Shown here piece by piece: positions 1 to 6,750 of a stretch of 7,540 nt of DNA. The notes below the pieces were generated by a model that saw only the letters and a program-made list of their open reading frames with translations, had not been told where the DNA came from and searched no databases. Numbering within the stretch: position 1 is the stretch's first letter; the number at the start of each line of letters is the position of its first letter. A program made the translations under genes and the position numbers. The stretch lies in contig QHXL01000327.1 in assembly GCA_003222935.1 (NCBI GenBank), positions 1,162 through 8,701 of the forward strand. Direction: 5' to 3'. The DNA is from Acidobacteriota bacterium (lineage in GTDB: Bacteria > Acidobacteriota > Blastocatellia > Pyrinomonadales > Pyrinomonadaceae).

Positions 1-24
1 GATACGCTCAACGGATTCGCTCAT
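1..24 (-). CDS. start of a downstream gene, product unknown (cut by window edge)
   Basis: The methyltransferase stop codon overlaps a new ATG in an ATGA arrangement (TGA at 23-21, ATG at 24-22). The new frame reads MSESVERI up to the window edge with no stop. A good Shine-Dalgarno candidate, GAGG, sits seven bases before the ATG inside the end of the methyltransferase gene. The stop/start overlap together with this ribosome site suggests a translationally coupled next gene in the same operon. Eight residues are too few to assign a family, and a chance ATG cannot be excluded. Confidence 0.5.
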
Positions 25-701
25 TTCCGTACCTCAGCAGTCAGCATGAGTGAGCCGTTCTTCTTGTACAAAACATAGTCATCACGAGTTGCAAACGATC
101 CGCCGGAATAATCGGCGGGTATTGGTTTTGGATCGTAGAGTCGTTCATCGACTACATTGACGAAGCCATTTTCTTCAAACATCAATCGATAGTCTGGAAT
201 TCCCAGTAGGTGAACCGGTACTTTCAGTGTTGGTATCCACTGATGCGAAGGCGCGTTCTCAAGGTACAGATCGATTACGGTCACAAATGTTCCACCGTCA
301 ACCAGGACCCGCCGAATCTCGCGCAGCGCCGCAATCATGTTCGAATAGTAATAGAGCGACTCCATTGAGAATGCATGGGTAAATTCATCATCGGAAAAAG
401 GTAACTCTTCGGCTGTTGCCACCTTAAACTCCACGTTTTCAAAAGACGAAGACGACTCGGCCGCCAGTTGGACCATCTCGTCTGCAATGTCGATGCCCAT
501 GACGTTACCTTCGTGAGCCTTTTCTGCTATTAAACGCGTCGCCCAGCCTGATCCACAACCAACGTCCAGCACGCGCGCAGTTGACGGCAAATGCATGCGT
601 TCAATCGCCTGTTCTCCGACAGGTCGATGCCCTTTTTCCATTCCCTCGCCTCGACCAGCGCGTGCCCATTCGTTGAATTCGTCTCTTAGATGTTCATCCA
701 T
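21..701 (-). CDS. class I SAM-dependent methyltransferase (Methyltransf_11 / UbiE-like), substrate unknown
   Basis: The predicted product is a soluble cytoplasmic protein of 226 residues that transfers a methyl group from S-adenosylmethionine to an unidentified acceptor. The glycine-rich SAM-binding motif I, VLDVGCGSGW, lies at residues 44-53. An acidic strand-2 motif, GIDIADEM, follows at 69-76, then VATAEELPF at about 94-102 and the ESLYYY/REIRRVL region typical of this fold. The C-terminal third (PSHQWIPTLKVPVHLLG onward) presumably recognises the substrate, but I do not recognise a specific subfamily. I chose the ATG at 701. The frame stays open to a TTG at 750-752, but those extra 17 residues begin inside an intergenic inverted repeat and neither start has a strong ribosome site. 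The gene follows asnS on the same strand about 120 bases downstream, and its end overlaps the start of the next gene. Confidence 0.87.
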   Translation of the reverse strand: MDEHLRDEFNEWARAGRGEGMEKGHRPVGEQAIERMHLPSTARVLDVGCGSGWATRLIAEKAHEGNVMGIDIADEMVQLAAESSSSFENVEFKVATAEELPFSDDEFTHAFSMESLYYYSNMIAALREIRRVLVDGGTFVTVIDLYLENAPSHQWIPTLKVPVHLLGIPDYRLMFEENGFVNVVDERLYDPKPIPADYSGGSFATRDDYVLYKKNGSLMLTAEVRK

Positions 702-738
702 TGTTTTTGATAGTTGTCCCGTGTGGGGAAGATAGATA

Positions 739-817
739 TTGCCGATTTTCAATTGCCGATTGCCGATTGATCGGCCCGCTTAGCGACAATTGGAAATCGG
801 CAATCGACAATCGGCAA
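739..817. repeat. imperfect inverted repeat built on an ATTGCCG heptad, between asnS and the methyltransferase
   Basis: The arms at 739-769 and 787-817 are reverse complements at 27 of 31 positions and flank a 17-base loop (770-786). The left arm contains the tandem heptad ATTGCCGATTGCCGATTG (752-769). The right arm carries the complementary CAATCG/CGGCAAT pattern in degenerate form. The first paired base is only five bases past the asnS stop codon (823-825), so in a minus-strand transcript it would form a long hairpin directly after asnS. It lacks a clear U-run, so it is not a canonical intrinsic terminator. It could protect the 3' end, attenuate transcription, or be a dispersed REP-like element. 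No second copy is visible in this window. Confidence 0.85.
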
Positions 818-822
818 TCTTC

Positions 823-2166
823 TTACGGTCTAATCCTATAAAGCATTCTTGGGAACGGAATCGTTTCGCGTATATGTTCGATACCACACATCCAGGCCGT
901 ACAGCGCTCGATGCCCATACCAAAACCGGCATGAGGGACGCTGCCATATCTTCGCAGGTCCAGGTACCACTGGAACGCTTCTTCCGGCAGTTCATGCAAG
1001 GCGATCTGTTCCTTCAGGAACTCGAGCGATGTCGCGCGTTCGCCACCGCCAATCACCTCGCCGTAACCCTCGGGCGCCAGCACATCGACCCCAAGCGCTA
1101 ATTCAGGTCTCTCCGCATCTCTCGCCATGTAAAAAGCTTTTATTGCCGCGGGATAGTGATGAACCATCACCGGTTTATCAAACTGACTGGATATATATGT
1201 TTCGTCCGGAGCACCAAAATCACCACCCCATTCGAACTTCGTTTCCATTTCGCCTTTTTCGGAACCCTCGTGAAGCATCTTCACCGCGTCGTCGTAATGC
1301 ACACGCGGAAACGGCGCAACAATTCCTTCCAACTTTGCCGTATCGCGTTCGAGCACTTTCAGCTCTTCCTGTCGATCCTCGAGCACTCGAGACGCTATGT
1401 AAGACAGGAAGCGTTCCGACAAAGTCATTACGTCGTCCAGGCTCGCAAAAGCCATTTCAGGCTCAACCATCCAGAACTCGGTCAGATGCCGGCGCGTCTT
1501 TGACTTCTCTGCCCGAAACGTCGGCCCAAAACAGTAGGCCTTGCCGAAGGCTGCTGCAGTTGCCTCGTTGTACAACTGACCCGATTGAGTCAAATAGGCT
1601 TTTTCGCCGTCGAAATAATCGACTTCGAAGAGTGTCGTCGTGCCTTCACACGCGGCTGGCGTAAAAATCGGCGAATCCGCCAGGGTGAAACCGTCATTGT
1701 CCAGGAAGTTTCGCACCGCCTGAACAACGGTGTGTCGAACCTTCAGCACCGCGTGTTGTCGACGCGACCTCAGCCAGATGTGCCTGTGGTCCATCAAAAA
1801 CTCTGTGCCGTGTTCTTTCGGTGTGATTGGGTAGTCGTGGACTTGTTGCAGTACGTCAGCGGTCACGACGTCGATCTCATAACCTCCGGGCGCCCTGCTA
1901 TCAGCACGCACAGAACCCTTGATCACAAGCGCAGATTCCTGACCCAAACCCTTTAGCGCCTCCCAGACCTCCGGAGTGATAGCGTTCTTTAGCGCCACAC
2001 ACTGAACGACACCTGTTCCGTCGCGCAACTGTGGGAACAGTATCTTTCCGCTTGATCGCATGTTGTAAAGCCAGCCCTTCAGAACTACTTCTGAACCGAC
2101 GTGTTCTGAAAGCTGGTTAATGTAAGTTTGCTTTTCTGAAGCTAAGGCCACTGATTGAGTTGTCAT
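823..2166 (-). CDS. asnS: asparaginyl-tRNA synthetase (class II, AspRS/AsnRS subgroup)
   Basis: The predicted 447-residue cytoplasmic enzyme charges tRNA-Asn with asparagine using ATP. An N-terminal OB-fold anticodon-binding domain spans about residues 27-107 ([24 protein letters not shown]). The class II catalytic core follows. Motif 1 is around 143-170 and ends SPIFTP. Motif 2 is at 210-237, with [20 protein letters not shown] and the class II Arg. Motif 3 is at 408-426, with GFGMGIER at 414-421. The [10 protein letters not shown] segment (193-202) and the EFWMVEPE ending of motif 2 fit AsnRS rather than AspRS, and the length is normal for compact AsnRS enzymes. Its presence implies direct charging of tRNA-Asn, although an indirect route could coexist. 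The ATG at 2166 gives a complete OB fold and has only a weak ribosome site. The gene begins 28 bases after the kinase stop, consistent with cotranscription. Confidence 0.96.
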   Translation of the reverse strand: MTTQSVALASEKQTYINQLSEHVGSEVVLKGWLYNMRSSGKILFPQLRDGTGVVQCVALKNAITPEVWEALKGLGQESALVIKGSVRADSRAPGGYEIDVVTADVLQQVHDYPITPKEHGTEFLMDHRHIWLRSRRQHAVLKVRHTVVQAVRNFLDNDGFTLADSPIFTPAACEGTTTLFEVDYFDGEKAYLTQSGQLYNEATAAAFGKAYCFGPTFRAEKSKTRRHLTEFWMVEPEMAFASLDDVMTLSERFLSYIASRVLEDRQEELKVLERDTAKLEGIVAPFPRVHYDDAVKMLHEGSEKGEMETKFEWGGDFGAPDETYISSQFDKPVMVHHYPAAIKAFYMARDAERPELALGVDVLAPEGYGEVIGGGERATSLEFLKEQIALHELPEEAFQWYLDLRRYGSVPHAGFGMGIERCTAWMCGIEHIRETIPFPRMLYRIRP

Positions 2167-2194
2167 TGATAAACCGAAATTGAATTGGGATGAA

Positions 2195-3235
2195 TTAATT
2201 AAGTCGTTCCTGGATCATTCGTTGCAAGGTGGGGAATCTGTCTAGCCACAGGGCAGATTGAAGTACGATTTCGAGTGTTGGTTTGATAAACGGCTGATAG
2301 ACAGTTCCGCGACCGGCAACTGCCGTTTGATACGAGAATGTGCCAATCGCTTTCAAGCCACGTTGAATTGCCATCAGTCGAAACTCGTTGGCAAAGTCGT
2401 CAGGATCGATCACAGCTAACCCTTGTTTACGTCGCTCTTCAAGGAAGAAGAGACGATGCCCGCGTAATTCGGCCAACGAAGGCGGACACGGTTGTCGATC
2501 CAGAAGAAACGACACGAGGTCGTAGCTTGCAGGACCCATTCGCGCATCCTGATGATCGACTACTCGTAGGTGTCGTTTACTATCAATCATCAAATTCGAC
2601 GCGTGATAATCGCGATGGCAAAGGACTCGCGGCGCCGCAGCGAGTTCAGCGGCGATATCGTTAAGTTCGGCTTTGAGTTCAGCAGTTTCAGCATGACGCA
2701 GAGTTTCCTGGCGCAAACTGCCGAAATAATGATCGAAGAAAAAGTCGAGTTCCCACGAGAGCTTGGCTTCATCGAAGGCCAGCCGACTGGCGATCGATTG
2801 GAGTTGATAAGCCTTATCAGTAGCAGCCTGAATTTTCGCAATCAGCTTGATCGCCTGCTCTCGATACTCCTCACATTGATCCTCGTTTTCCTCATCGTAC
2901 GCCTGAAACAACTGTTGGTCACCGAGGTCTTCCTGGACGATGATTCCGGACGTACCGTCGACCGCGAATATTTGCGGAACTGGAATATTCGACTCGATAA
3001 ACAGCCGAGTCACGTCGAGGTATGGATGAAATTCGGGGTCGAAAGGCTCAGGATAAACAGCCGCGACCGCCTTGCCCTTCTTCCAGGGGATACGGAAATA
3101 CTTGCGAGTTGAAGCGTCGGGCGTTAACGCAGTGATATCAACGCCGGTGATGCCCTGGCCAGCAATGAATCTGGCAAGGCGATCTAATGCCGAAGATTCA
3201 AATGGGTTAGAAACCACCTGTGTTGCTGAGCTCAT
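2195..3235 (-). CDS. amgK: anomeric sugar kinase, probably N-acetylmuramate/N-acetylglucosamine 1-kinase (AmgK-like)
   Basis: The predicted 346-residue protein belongs to the aminoglycoside-phosphotransferase/choline-kinase fold. The catalytic loop HRDYHASN is at residues 207-214 (catalytic Asp 209, Asn 214). The metal-binding [20 protein letters not shown] follows at 225-244 (Asp 227). The N-terminal lobe has the nucleotide-loop segment [10 protein letters not shown] (40-49) and the hinge VQEDLGDQ (100-107). The DHQDARxGPxxYDL pattern and the length are characteristic of the AmgK family. AmgK phosphorylates MurNAc (and GlcNAc) at the anomeric carbon to give the 1-phosphate. The adjacent upstream gene encodes the kind of nucleotidyltransferase that would use this product, which strengthens the call. 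Assignment to MurNAc rather than another sugar is inference from family and context. The ATG at 3235 has no strong ribosome site, and a terminator-like hairpin lies just upstream. Confidence 0.82.
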   Translation of the reverse strand: MSSATQVVSNPFESSALDRLARFIAGQGITGVDITALTPDASTRKYFRIPWKKGKAVAAVYPEPFDPEFHPYLDVTRLFIESNIPVPQIFAVDGTSGIIVQEDLGDQQLFQAYDEENEDQCEEYREQAIKLIAKIQAATDKAYQLQSIASRLAFDEAKLSWELDFFFDHYFGSLRQETLRHAETAELKAELNDIAAELAAAPRVLCHRDYHASNLMIDSKRHLRVVDHQDARMGPASYDLVSFLLDRQPCPPSLAELRGHRLFFLEERRKQGLAVIDPDDFANEFRLMAIQRGLKAIGTFSYQTAVAGRGTVYQPFIKPTLEIVLQSALWLDRFPTLQRMIQERLN

Positions 3236-3269
3236 TTAGCCAAGAAGGTCGGGGCGCCTAATCTCAAAA

Positions 3270-3291
3270 GCGGGACTATTTACTGTCCCGC
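3270..3291 (-). terminator. terminator-like hairpin between the nucleotidyltransferase and kinase genes
   Basis: On the minus strand GCGGGAC and GTCCCGC form a perfect 7-base-pair, mostly G-C stem with an 8-base loop, followed at once by TTTT. It lies 35 bases after the end of the murU-like gene and about 35 bases before the amgK-like ATG. The short U-run makes it a weak or partial terminator at best. It could lower kinase expression relative to the upstream gene or stabilise the upstream mRNA end. Confidence 0.5.
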
Positions 3292-3326
3292 CAACGCAAT
3301 TGCTTTATTGAAGTGGCCGGATTGTA

Positions 3327-4295
3327 TCAAACGCCCAATGTGACGACAAAGTTTTCTCCTTGTACAGATCCTTTTAGAGACTTTGCGGGCGGTACTTTGC
3401 CCGCCACGAGTGCAGCCGGCACAACAACGGAGTTCTGAATCACTGCTCCAGAAGGGATTTGCACGCCATCCGCGATCACGGACTTCTGAACTCGAGCCCC
3501 TCGCTCAATTCTTACACGATCCCACAGAACAGCATCCTGCACTTCGGTGTCCTCGTCGATCGTGCAACCGGCCCCAACGGTAATACTGTTTCCAGTCTCT
3601 CTCATCAACTCAACACTGATATCGAGATAACGTTGCAACGTTGAGAGTTCACGCCATTTTCCTGAAGCAATGTGTCCCGCAATGCTTTCACCTTTTGCGA
3701 TCGCCGGTATAAAGACGTCCGTTACAGAGTGCGAGAACACGCCACGCGGTATGTAGTCAAAGATCGCCGGTTCCATAAACTGAATCCCGGTAAACATAAG
3801 CGCGGATTCAGTGTCGTTTGCAGGCATCCCGCCAAAACCGGTAATCAAACCATCTTTCGTGTTCACCATGCTAAAGCGCTCGCGCCGCTCATTCGGGAGC
3901 AGCACAAGTGTGGCCAGGGCTCCGCTTTGGCGGTGCGTTTCAAGTGCCGCGTTGAGATCTATATCAGTAATAATTTTTCCATTGATGACAACGAAGGTGT
4001 CGTCCTGAAAAAACTGTCGAGCGTTATCCAGAGCGCCGCTTGTGCCGAGTATTTCGGGTTCTTCAACATAGTGAAGCTTTACACCGAACTGGCTTCCATC
4101 GCCGAGCGCCCTGCGAACTGACTCCGGCCGATGATGCAGATTTACAACTATCTCATCTATTCCGTAAGAGGTTAGGTACTCAGCTACGTAGCCAACAAGA
4201 GGTTTACCCAAAATTGGAATAGCTGGTTTGGTTCTGTCTTCAGTGAGTGGCCAGAGTCTTGTGCCGTAACCGGCCGAAAGGATGATCGCGCGCAT
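3327..4295 (-). CDS. murU: sugar-1-phosphate nucleotidyltransferase with C-terminal beta-helix tail, MurU-like
   Basis: The predicted 322-residue protein has an N-terminal nucleotidyltransferase domain. The glycine-rich loop and conserved lysine are in SAGYGTRLWPLTEDRTKP at residues 7-24, followed by PILGKPLVGY (27-36), LGTSGALDNA (83-92) and FTGIQFMEPAIFDYIP (168-183). Residues about 244-292 show hexapeptide-like turns (CTIDEDTEVQDAVLWDRVRI and following) typical of a left-handed beta-helix tail. Next to an AmgK-like kinase the likely reaction is MurNAc-1-phosphate plus UTP to UDP-MurNAc. The classical Pseudomonas MurU is about 100 residues shorter and lacks the tail, so mannose-1-phosphate guanylyltransferase or another sugar specificity is a real alternative. 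The usual metal-binding NGD is NGK here (105-107), and the usual W.DIGTP is WRELSTL (214-220). The ATG at 4295 is preceded by GGAAG three bases upstream. Confidence 0.72.
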   Translation of the reverse strand: MRAIILSAGYGTRLWPLTEDRTKPAIPILGKPLVGYVAEYLTSYGIDEIVVNLHHRPESVRRALGDGSQFGVKLHYVEEPEILGTSGALDNARQFFQDDTFVVINGKIITDIDLNAALETHRQSGALATLVLLPNERRERFSMVNTKDGLITGFGGMPANDTESALMFTGIQFMEPAIFDYIPRGVFSHSVTDVFIPAIAKGESIAGHIASGKWRELSTLQRYLDISVELMRETGNSITVGAGCTIDEDTEVQDAVLWDRVRIERGARVQKSVIADGVQIPSGAVIQNSVVVPAALVAGKVPPAKSLKGSVQGENFVVTLGV

Positions 4296-4475
4296 TGACT
4301 TCCATTCTAACGATTAGAGTGTCGAGATGAAACCGGGCTAGAGCTTTGGGAACTTTTGTTGAGTGTAGTAGTGATTACACCGAGTAGTATTTCAGTATTA
4401 GCACACTGCGCCATACTCAGTTAAGATCTAGTCCTGGAGTGGGTCTATACTTCTATAAACTTTGACTTGGAAACG
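4296..4475. promoter_or_regulatory. divergent intergenic region with promoters for both directions
   Basis: These 180 bases separate the start of the minus-strand murU-like gene from the start of the plus-strand exported-protein gene, so they must hold at least one promoter for each side. A small dyad, GTGTA-N8-TACAC, is centred at 4371-4372 (4363-4380) and could be an operator, but such a short match is common by chance. For the minus strand the best match I see is a TTAACT (about 4417-4422) and TAATAC pair 18 bases apart, which is weak. No gene or RNA is apparent. Confidence 0.45.
4421..4451 (+). promoter_or_regulatory. possible sigma-70-type promoter for the exported protein gene
   Basis: TATACT at 4446-4451 matches five of six bases of the -10 consensus. 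TTAAGA at 4421-4426 matches four of six of the -35 consensus, with a 19-base spacer that is slightly long. It would give a leader of roughly 15-20 bases before the ATG at 4476. This is pattern matching only. Confidence 0.28.
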
Positions 4476-6065
4476 ATGAAGCCACTCAGATCAATAATCA
4501 TTGGATTAGCGCTTGTCGTGGGCTTCTTGTTACTTCCACCGTTGCTTCGAGCTCAGGAAAACCAGGGGACTCTCGATCCCGCATACTGGCAAGAGATTGC
4601 TGATATCAAGAATCCGACCTTACGAACCCTTCTTCGCGTAAAGCTTTTAGAACTCGCACTCGTAACAGAGCCAAATGCCCGCCGACAAGTTGCGATCGAA
4701 TCTCTCGACGACCTGTGTGCGAACCAGAGTCAGATTGAGACTGCAACAGCAATCATGCTCTACGACCGTTTAGTAAGAAAGCTAAAAGCTAATCAAACAC
4801 CGGAAACAAACTCGCTAGAACCCTGTACCTTAAAACTTGACTCCAAGGTAAATATTTTCAGGGACCTTACTGCCGCAATCGGGATGATTTCGAACCCGGC
4901 AACCATTCAACAAGGAACAGCGCAGGCTAAACAGGCGATCGCGACCGGCCAGATTTCGTCCGATGCAATCGTGGGCCATCTGCTGAGGCTCAAGTCAACT
5001 CGGTCTCCAGCGCTTCCCGAGCTACTCGAAACGACACTACGTGTGGAGGAATTGACACCCGGCTGGGTATCGCTATCTTCGTTGCCGTTTCTTGCAAACC
5101 TCTATCTCGACAAGTCGAGCCCAAAAGAACTTAACACTCGCTTCATCCTCGTATCGGTACGCGCAACCCGACTCCCGAATGAGCAGCTAGCAAAGATGCC
5201 GACAAAAGGGTGGGTCCTTGGAATTCTGAATTCCGTGTTACTTCCGGTTCAAGAGCATTTGCCCGCTCTTTATCCTGAAGTTGTTGAGCGGATCCGGCTG
5301 CTAATGCCATCAGGAACAAAGTTACAAGAGGAAAGGCACGCAGCCGAGGAACGCATTCGAACCTCGACCGATCCACTTGAACAGCTGATTGCAGAGGCCA
5401 ACAGCGCCACAGAGGTCTCGTATAAGAGGCAGTTGCTCTATCTAGCGGACGAGTTATCAAAGGACCGTCATGAATTTCGACGAGCTGCCGATTTGGCAGT
5501 AAAGGCCGAAACCGCAATCGAGTTCAAAACAACCTCGATTAGATCTCAATTTGGCGATTTTCTAAGTGAGCTCGTGCGAGAAGCCGTGCGCAACCACAGT
5601 GGAGAAGATGCCTGGTACGCTATTTCGAAAATTGAGAGACCGTTGACAAAAAGCACGACGCTGCGAGTTCTCGGCGAATCGCTTGGAGATACCAAACGAG
5701 AAGAAGAAAGCCGAGAGGCTTTTTTAGAGTCGGCAAAGCAGCTCCGGGCTGTGCCAAATGATCAAGCTAAAGTGCAAGCTTTGTTACTGCTGTGCGGTTT
5801 CATGCAGAAGTATGTTCCAGATGATAGTTCCAGTGTTCTTGTTGAACTGGTCAAGGCGATAAACACCTTGCCTTCGGATCAAGGGAAAGCTGAAGTCCAG
5901 ACACGCAATCTGTTTTACCTTGCTGAGGAAGTGCTCGGAATATTTCAGCAGGTAGCTGAACGGGACGCGCAGTTTGCCCAGTCAGTGGCGAAGGATCTAA
6001 CGCTGCCTGCGCTTCGCCTCTCGGCACTTCTCGGTATCCAAAGTCGAGTAACGAAACCTGATTAA
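4476..6065 (+). CDS. exported alpha-helical repeat-like protein of unknown function
   Basis: The predicted product has 529 residues, and I do not recognise a named family. It begins with a textbook signal peptide: MKPLRS, a hydrophobic stretch (IIIGLALVVGFLLLPPLL), then LRA before QENQG, so signal peptidase I cleavage near residue 27 is likely and the mature protein should be periplasmic or secreted. There is no lipobox. The rest appears almost entirely helical, with Leu/Ala-rich amphipathic segments (for example LYLADELSKD, LAVKAETAIEF, LFYLAEEVLGIF) resembling a TPR-like or HEAT-like solenoid without a clear repeat period. No catalytic motif is visible. The mature part contains three cysteines, and the first two, about 36 residues apart, could form a disulphide. 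I prefer the ATG at 4476, preceded by GGAAAC, over the TTG three codons upstream. The gene ends one base from the stop of the convergent gene. Confidence 0.85.
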   Translation: MKPLRSIIIGLALVVGFLLLPPLLRAQENQGTLDPAYWQEIADIKNPTLRTLLRVKLLELALVTEPNARRQVAIESLDDLCANQSQIETATAIMLYDRLVRKLKANQTPETNSLEPCTLKLDSKVNIFRDLTAAIGMISNPATIQQGTAQAKQAIATGQISSDAIVGHLLRLKSTRSPALPELLETTLRVEELTPGWVSLSSLPFLANLYLDKSSPKELNTRFILVSVRATRLPNEQLAKMPTKGWVLGILNSVLLPVQEHLPALYPEVVERIRLLMPSGTKLQEERHAAEERIRTSTDPLEQLIAEANSATEVSYKRQLLYLADELSKDRHEFRRAADLAVKAETAIEFKTTSIRSQFGDFLSELVREAVRNHSGEDAWYAISKIERPLTKSTTLRVLGESLGDTKREEESREAFLESAKQLRAVPNDQAKVQALLLLCGFMQKYVPDDSSSVLVELVKAINTLPSDQGKAEVQTRNLFYLAEEVLGIFQQVAERDAQFAQSVAKDLTLPALRLSALLGIQSRVTKPD

Positions 6066-6066
6066 C

Positions 6067-6681
6067 TTATGAAGCTATTGAGGAGGCGTCGCGCATTACC
6101 AGATCGAATGTGCCTGGTGCGACTTTCCTGAAACGCGTGTTGCGATTGAGTGAGACAGCAACACTAATCGTTGGGTTCTGACCTGTGAATTTAAACCCGC
6201 CCTCGAGCAGACGGTTGTAGAGTTCGTTTACGTGTAGCGGACCACCTTCCTCACGAAGCAGCAAAGTAACAGCTTGAGGAATTGTTCGATCCATGAACCG
6301 ATCGCTGAGCGCCTCCACATTGTTCCTCACCGTCGGGATTAGCGGGCGTCTATCTACTGGTTCGTAGGTCGGACGCATTTGCTGAACAGGTCGTTGAGGT
6401 TGGGATGTCTGGTGATGCGGATTTGATTGACGGATCGCATCTTCGAGTTCAGCGTCAGACGGTAGCCTGAGATTTCCCGACGAGAGCACTGACGATAAAT
6501 GCCTGTAAATAGCTGCCTCAGTTTGAGTGGCCAGGAGGTCCATCTCAGCCAGCTCGGCCCGGACACTATCGGATTCGGCCTCAAGCTCACGCAGGCGAGC
6601 CGCGAGTTGCATACGAGCCGCTCTTGACTGTCGCAGGCTTTGCTCAAGACGGGAAAGGAAGTTTTCGCTAGGGCGGTCCAT
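6067..6681 (-). CDS. coiled-coil protein with C-terminal HARE-HTH-like winged-helix domain
   Basis: The predicted product has 204 residues. Residues about 8-55 form a charged heptad-like coiled coil (FLSRLEQSLRQSRAARMQLA onward, rich in Arg, Leu and Glu). A Gln/Pro/His-rich flexible linker covers about 80-115. Residues about 133-195 (IPQAVTLLLREEGGPLHVNE, then NRLLEGGFKF, ISVAVSLNRN and FDL) match the HARE-HTH winged-helix pattern. That domain is found in RNA polymerase delta subunits, the HB1/ASXL proteins and some restriction-associated proteins. A DNA- or chromatin-binding role is inferred from the family, and no partner is evident in the window. The frame is open to 6891, but the extra 70 residues are Arg-rich translation of a palindrome, so I chose the ATG at 6681. 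There is no strong ribosome site. Confidence 0.78.
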   Translation of the reverse strand: MDRPSENFLSRLEQSLRQSRAARMQLAARLRELEAESDSVRAELAEMDLLATQTEAAIYRHLSSVLSSGNLRLPSDAELEDAIRQSNPHHQTSQPQRPVQQMRPTYEPVDRRPLIPTVRNNVEALSDRFMDRTIPQAVTLLLREEGGPLHVNELYNRLLEGGFKFTGQNPTISVAVSLNRNTRFRKVAPGTFDLVMRDASSIAS

Positions 6682-6724
6682 CGAGTCGAATTCTAGAGGC
6701 GTTTCACGGATTGCACAATAGCTA

Positions 6725-6740
6725 ACTGTTTCACTGTTTG
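6725..6740. repeat. short tandem 8-mer upstream of the winged-helix gene
   Basis: ACTGTTTC followed by ACTGTTTG is a two-copy tandem octamer (7 of 8 identical). It sits about 45 bases upstream of the 6681 ATG and beside the outer edge of the palindrome. It could be a regulator half-site pair or may be chance. Confidence 0.4.
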
Positions 6741-6750
6741 ACTCTTTGCC

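Noticed and set aside
752..820. CRISPR or tandem-repeat array from the repeated ATTGCCG units
   Set aside because: The units are seven bases, contiguous and arranged as an inverted repeat; there are no spacers and no cas genes.
849..1664. Plus-strand open frame of 271 codons (and shorter ones at 790-1101, 1156-1503, 1585-1956)
   Set aside because: They lie entirely or almost entirely antisense to the well-supported asnS gene, have low-complexity Arg/Ser/Pro-rich composition and no recognisable domain.
2570..3112. Plus-strand open frame of 180 codons
   Set aside because: It is antisense to the kinase gene, whose catalytic motifs are intact in the opposite frame; no domain is recognisable.
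3672..4121. Plus-strand open frame of 149 codons
   Set aside because: It is antisense to the nucleotidyltransferase gene and shows no family features.
5143..5517. Minus-strand open frame of 124 codons inside the exported-protein gene
   Set aside because: It is antisense to a long frame with a clear signal peptide and consistent protein-like composition.
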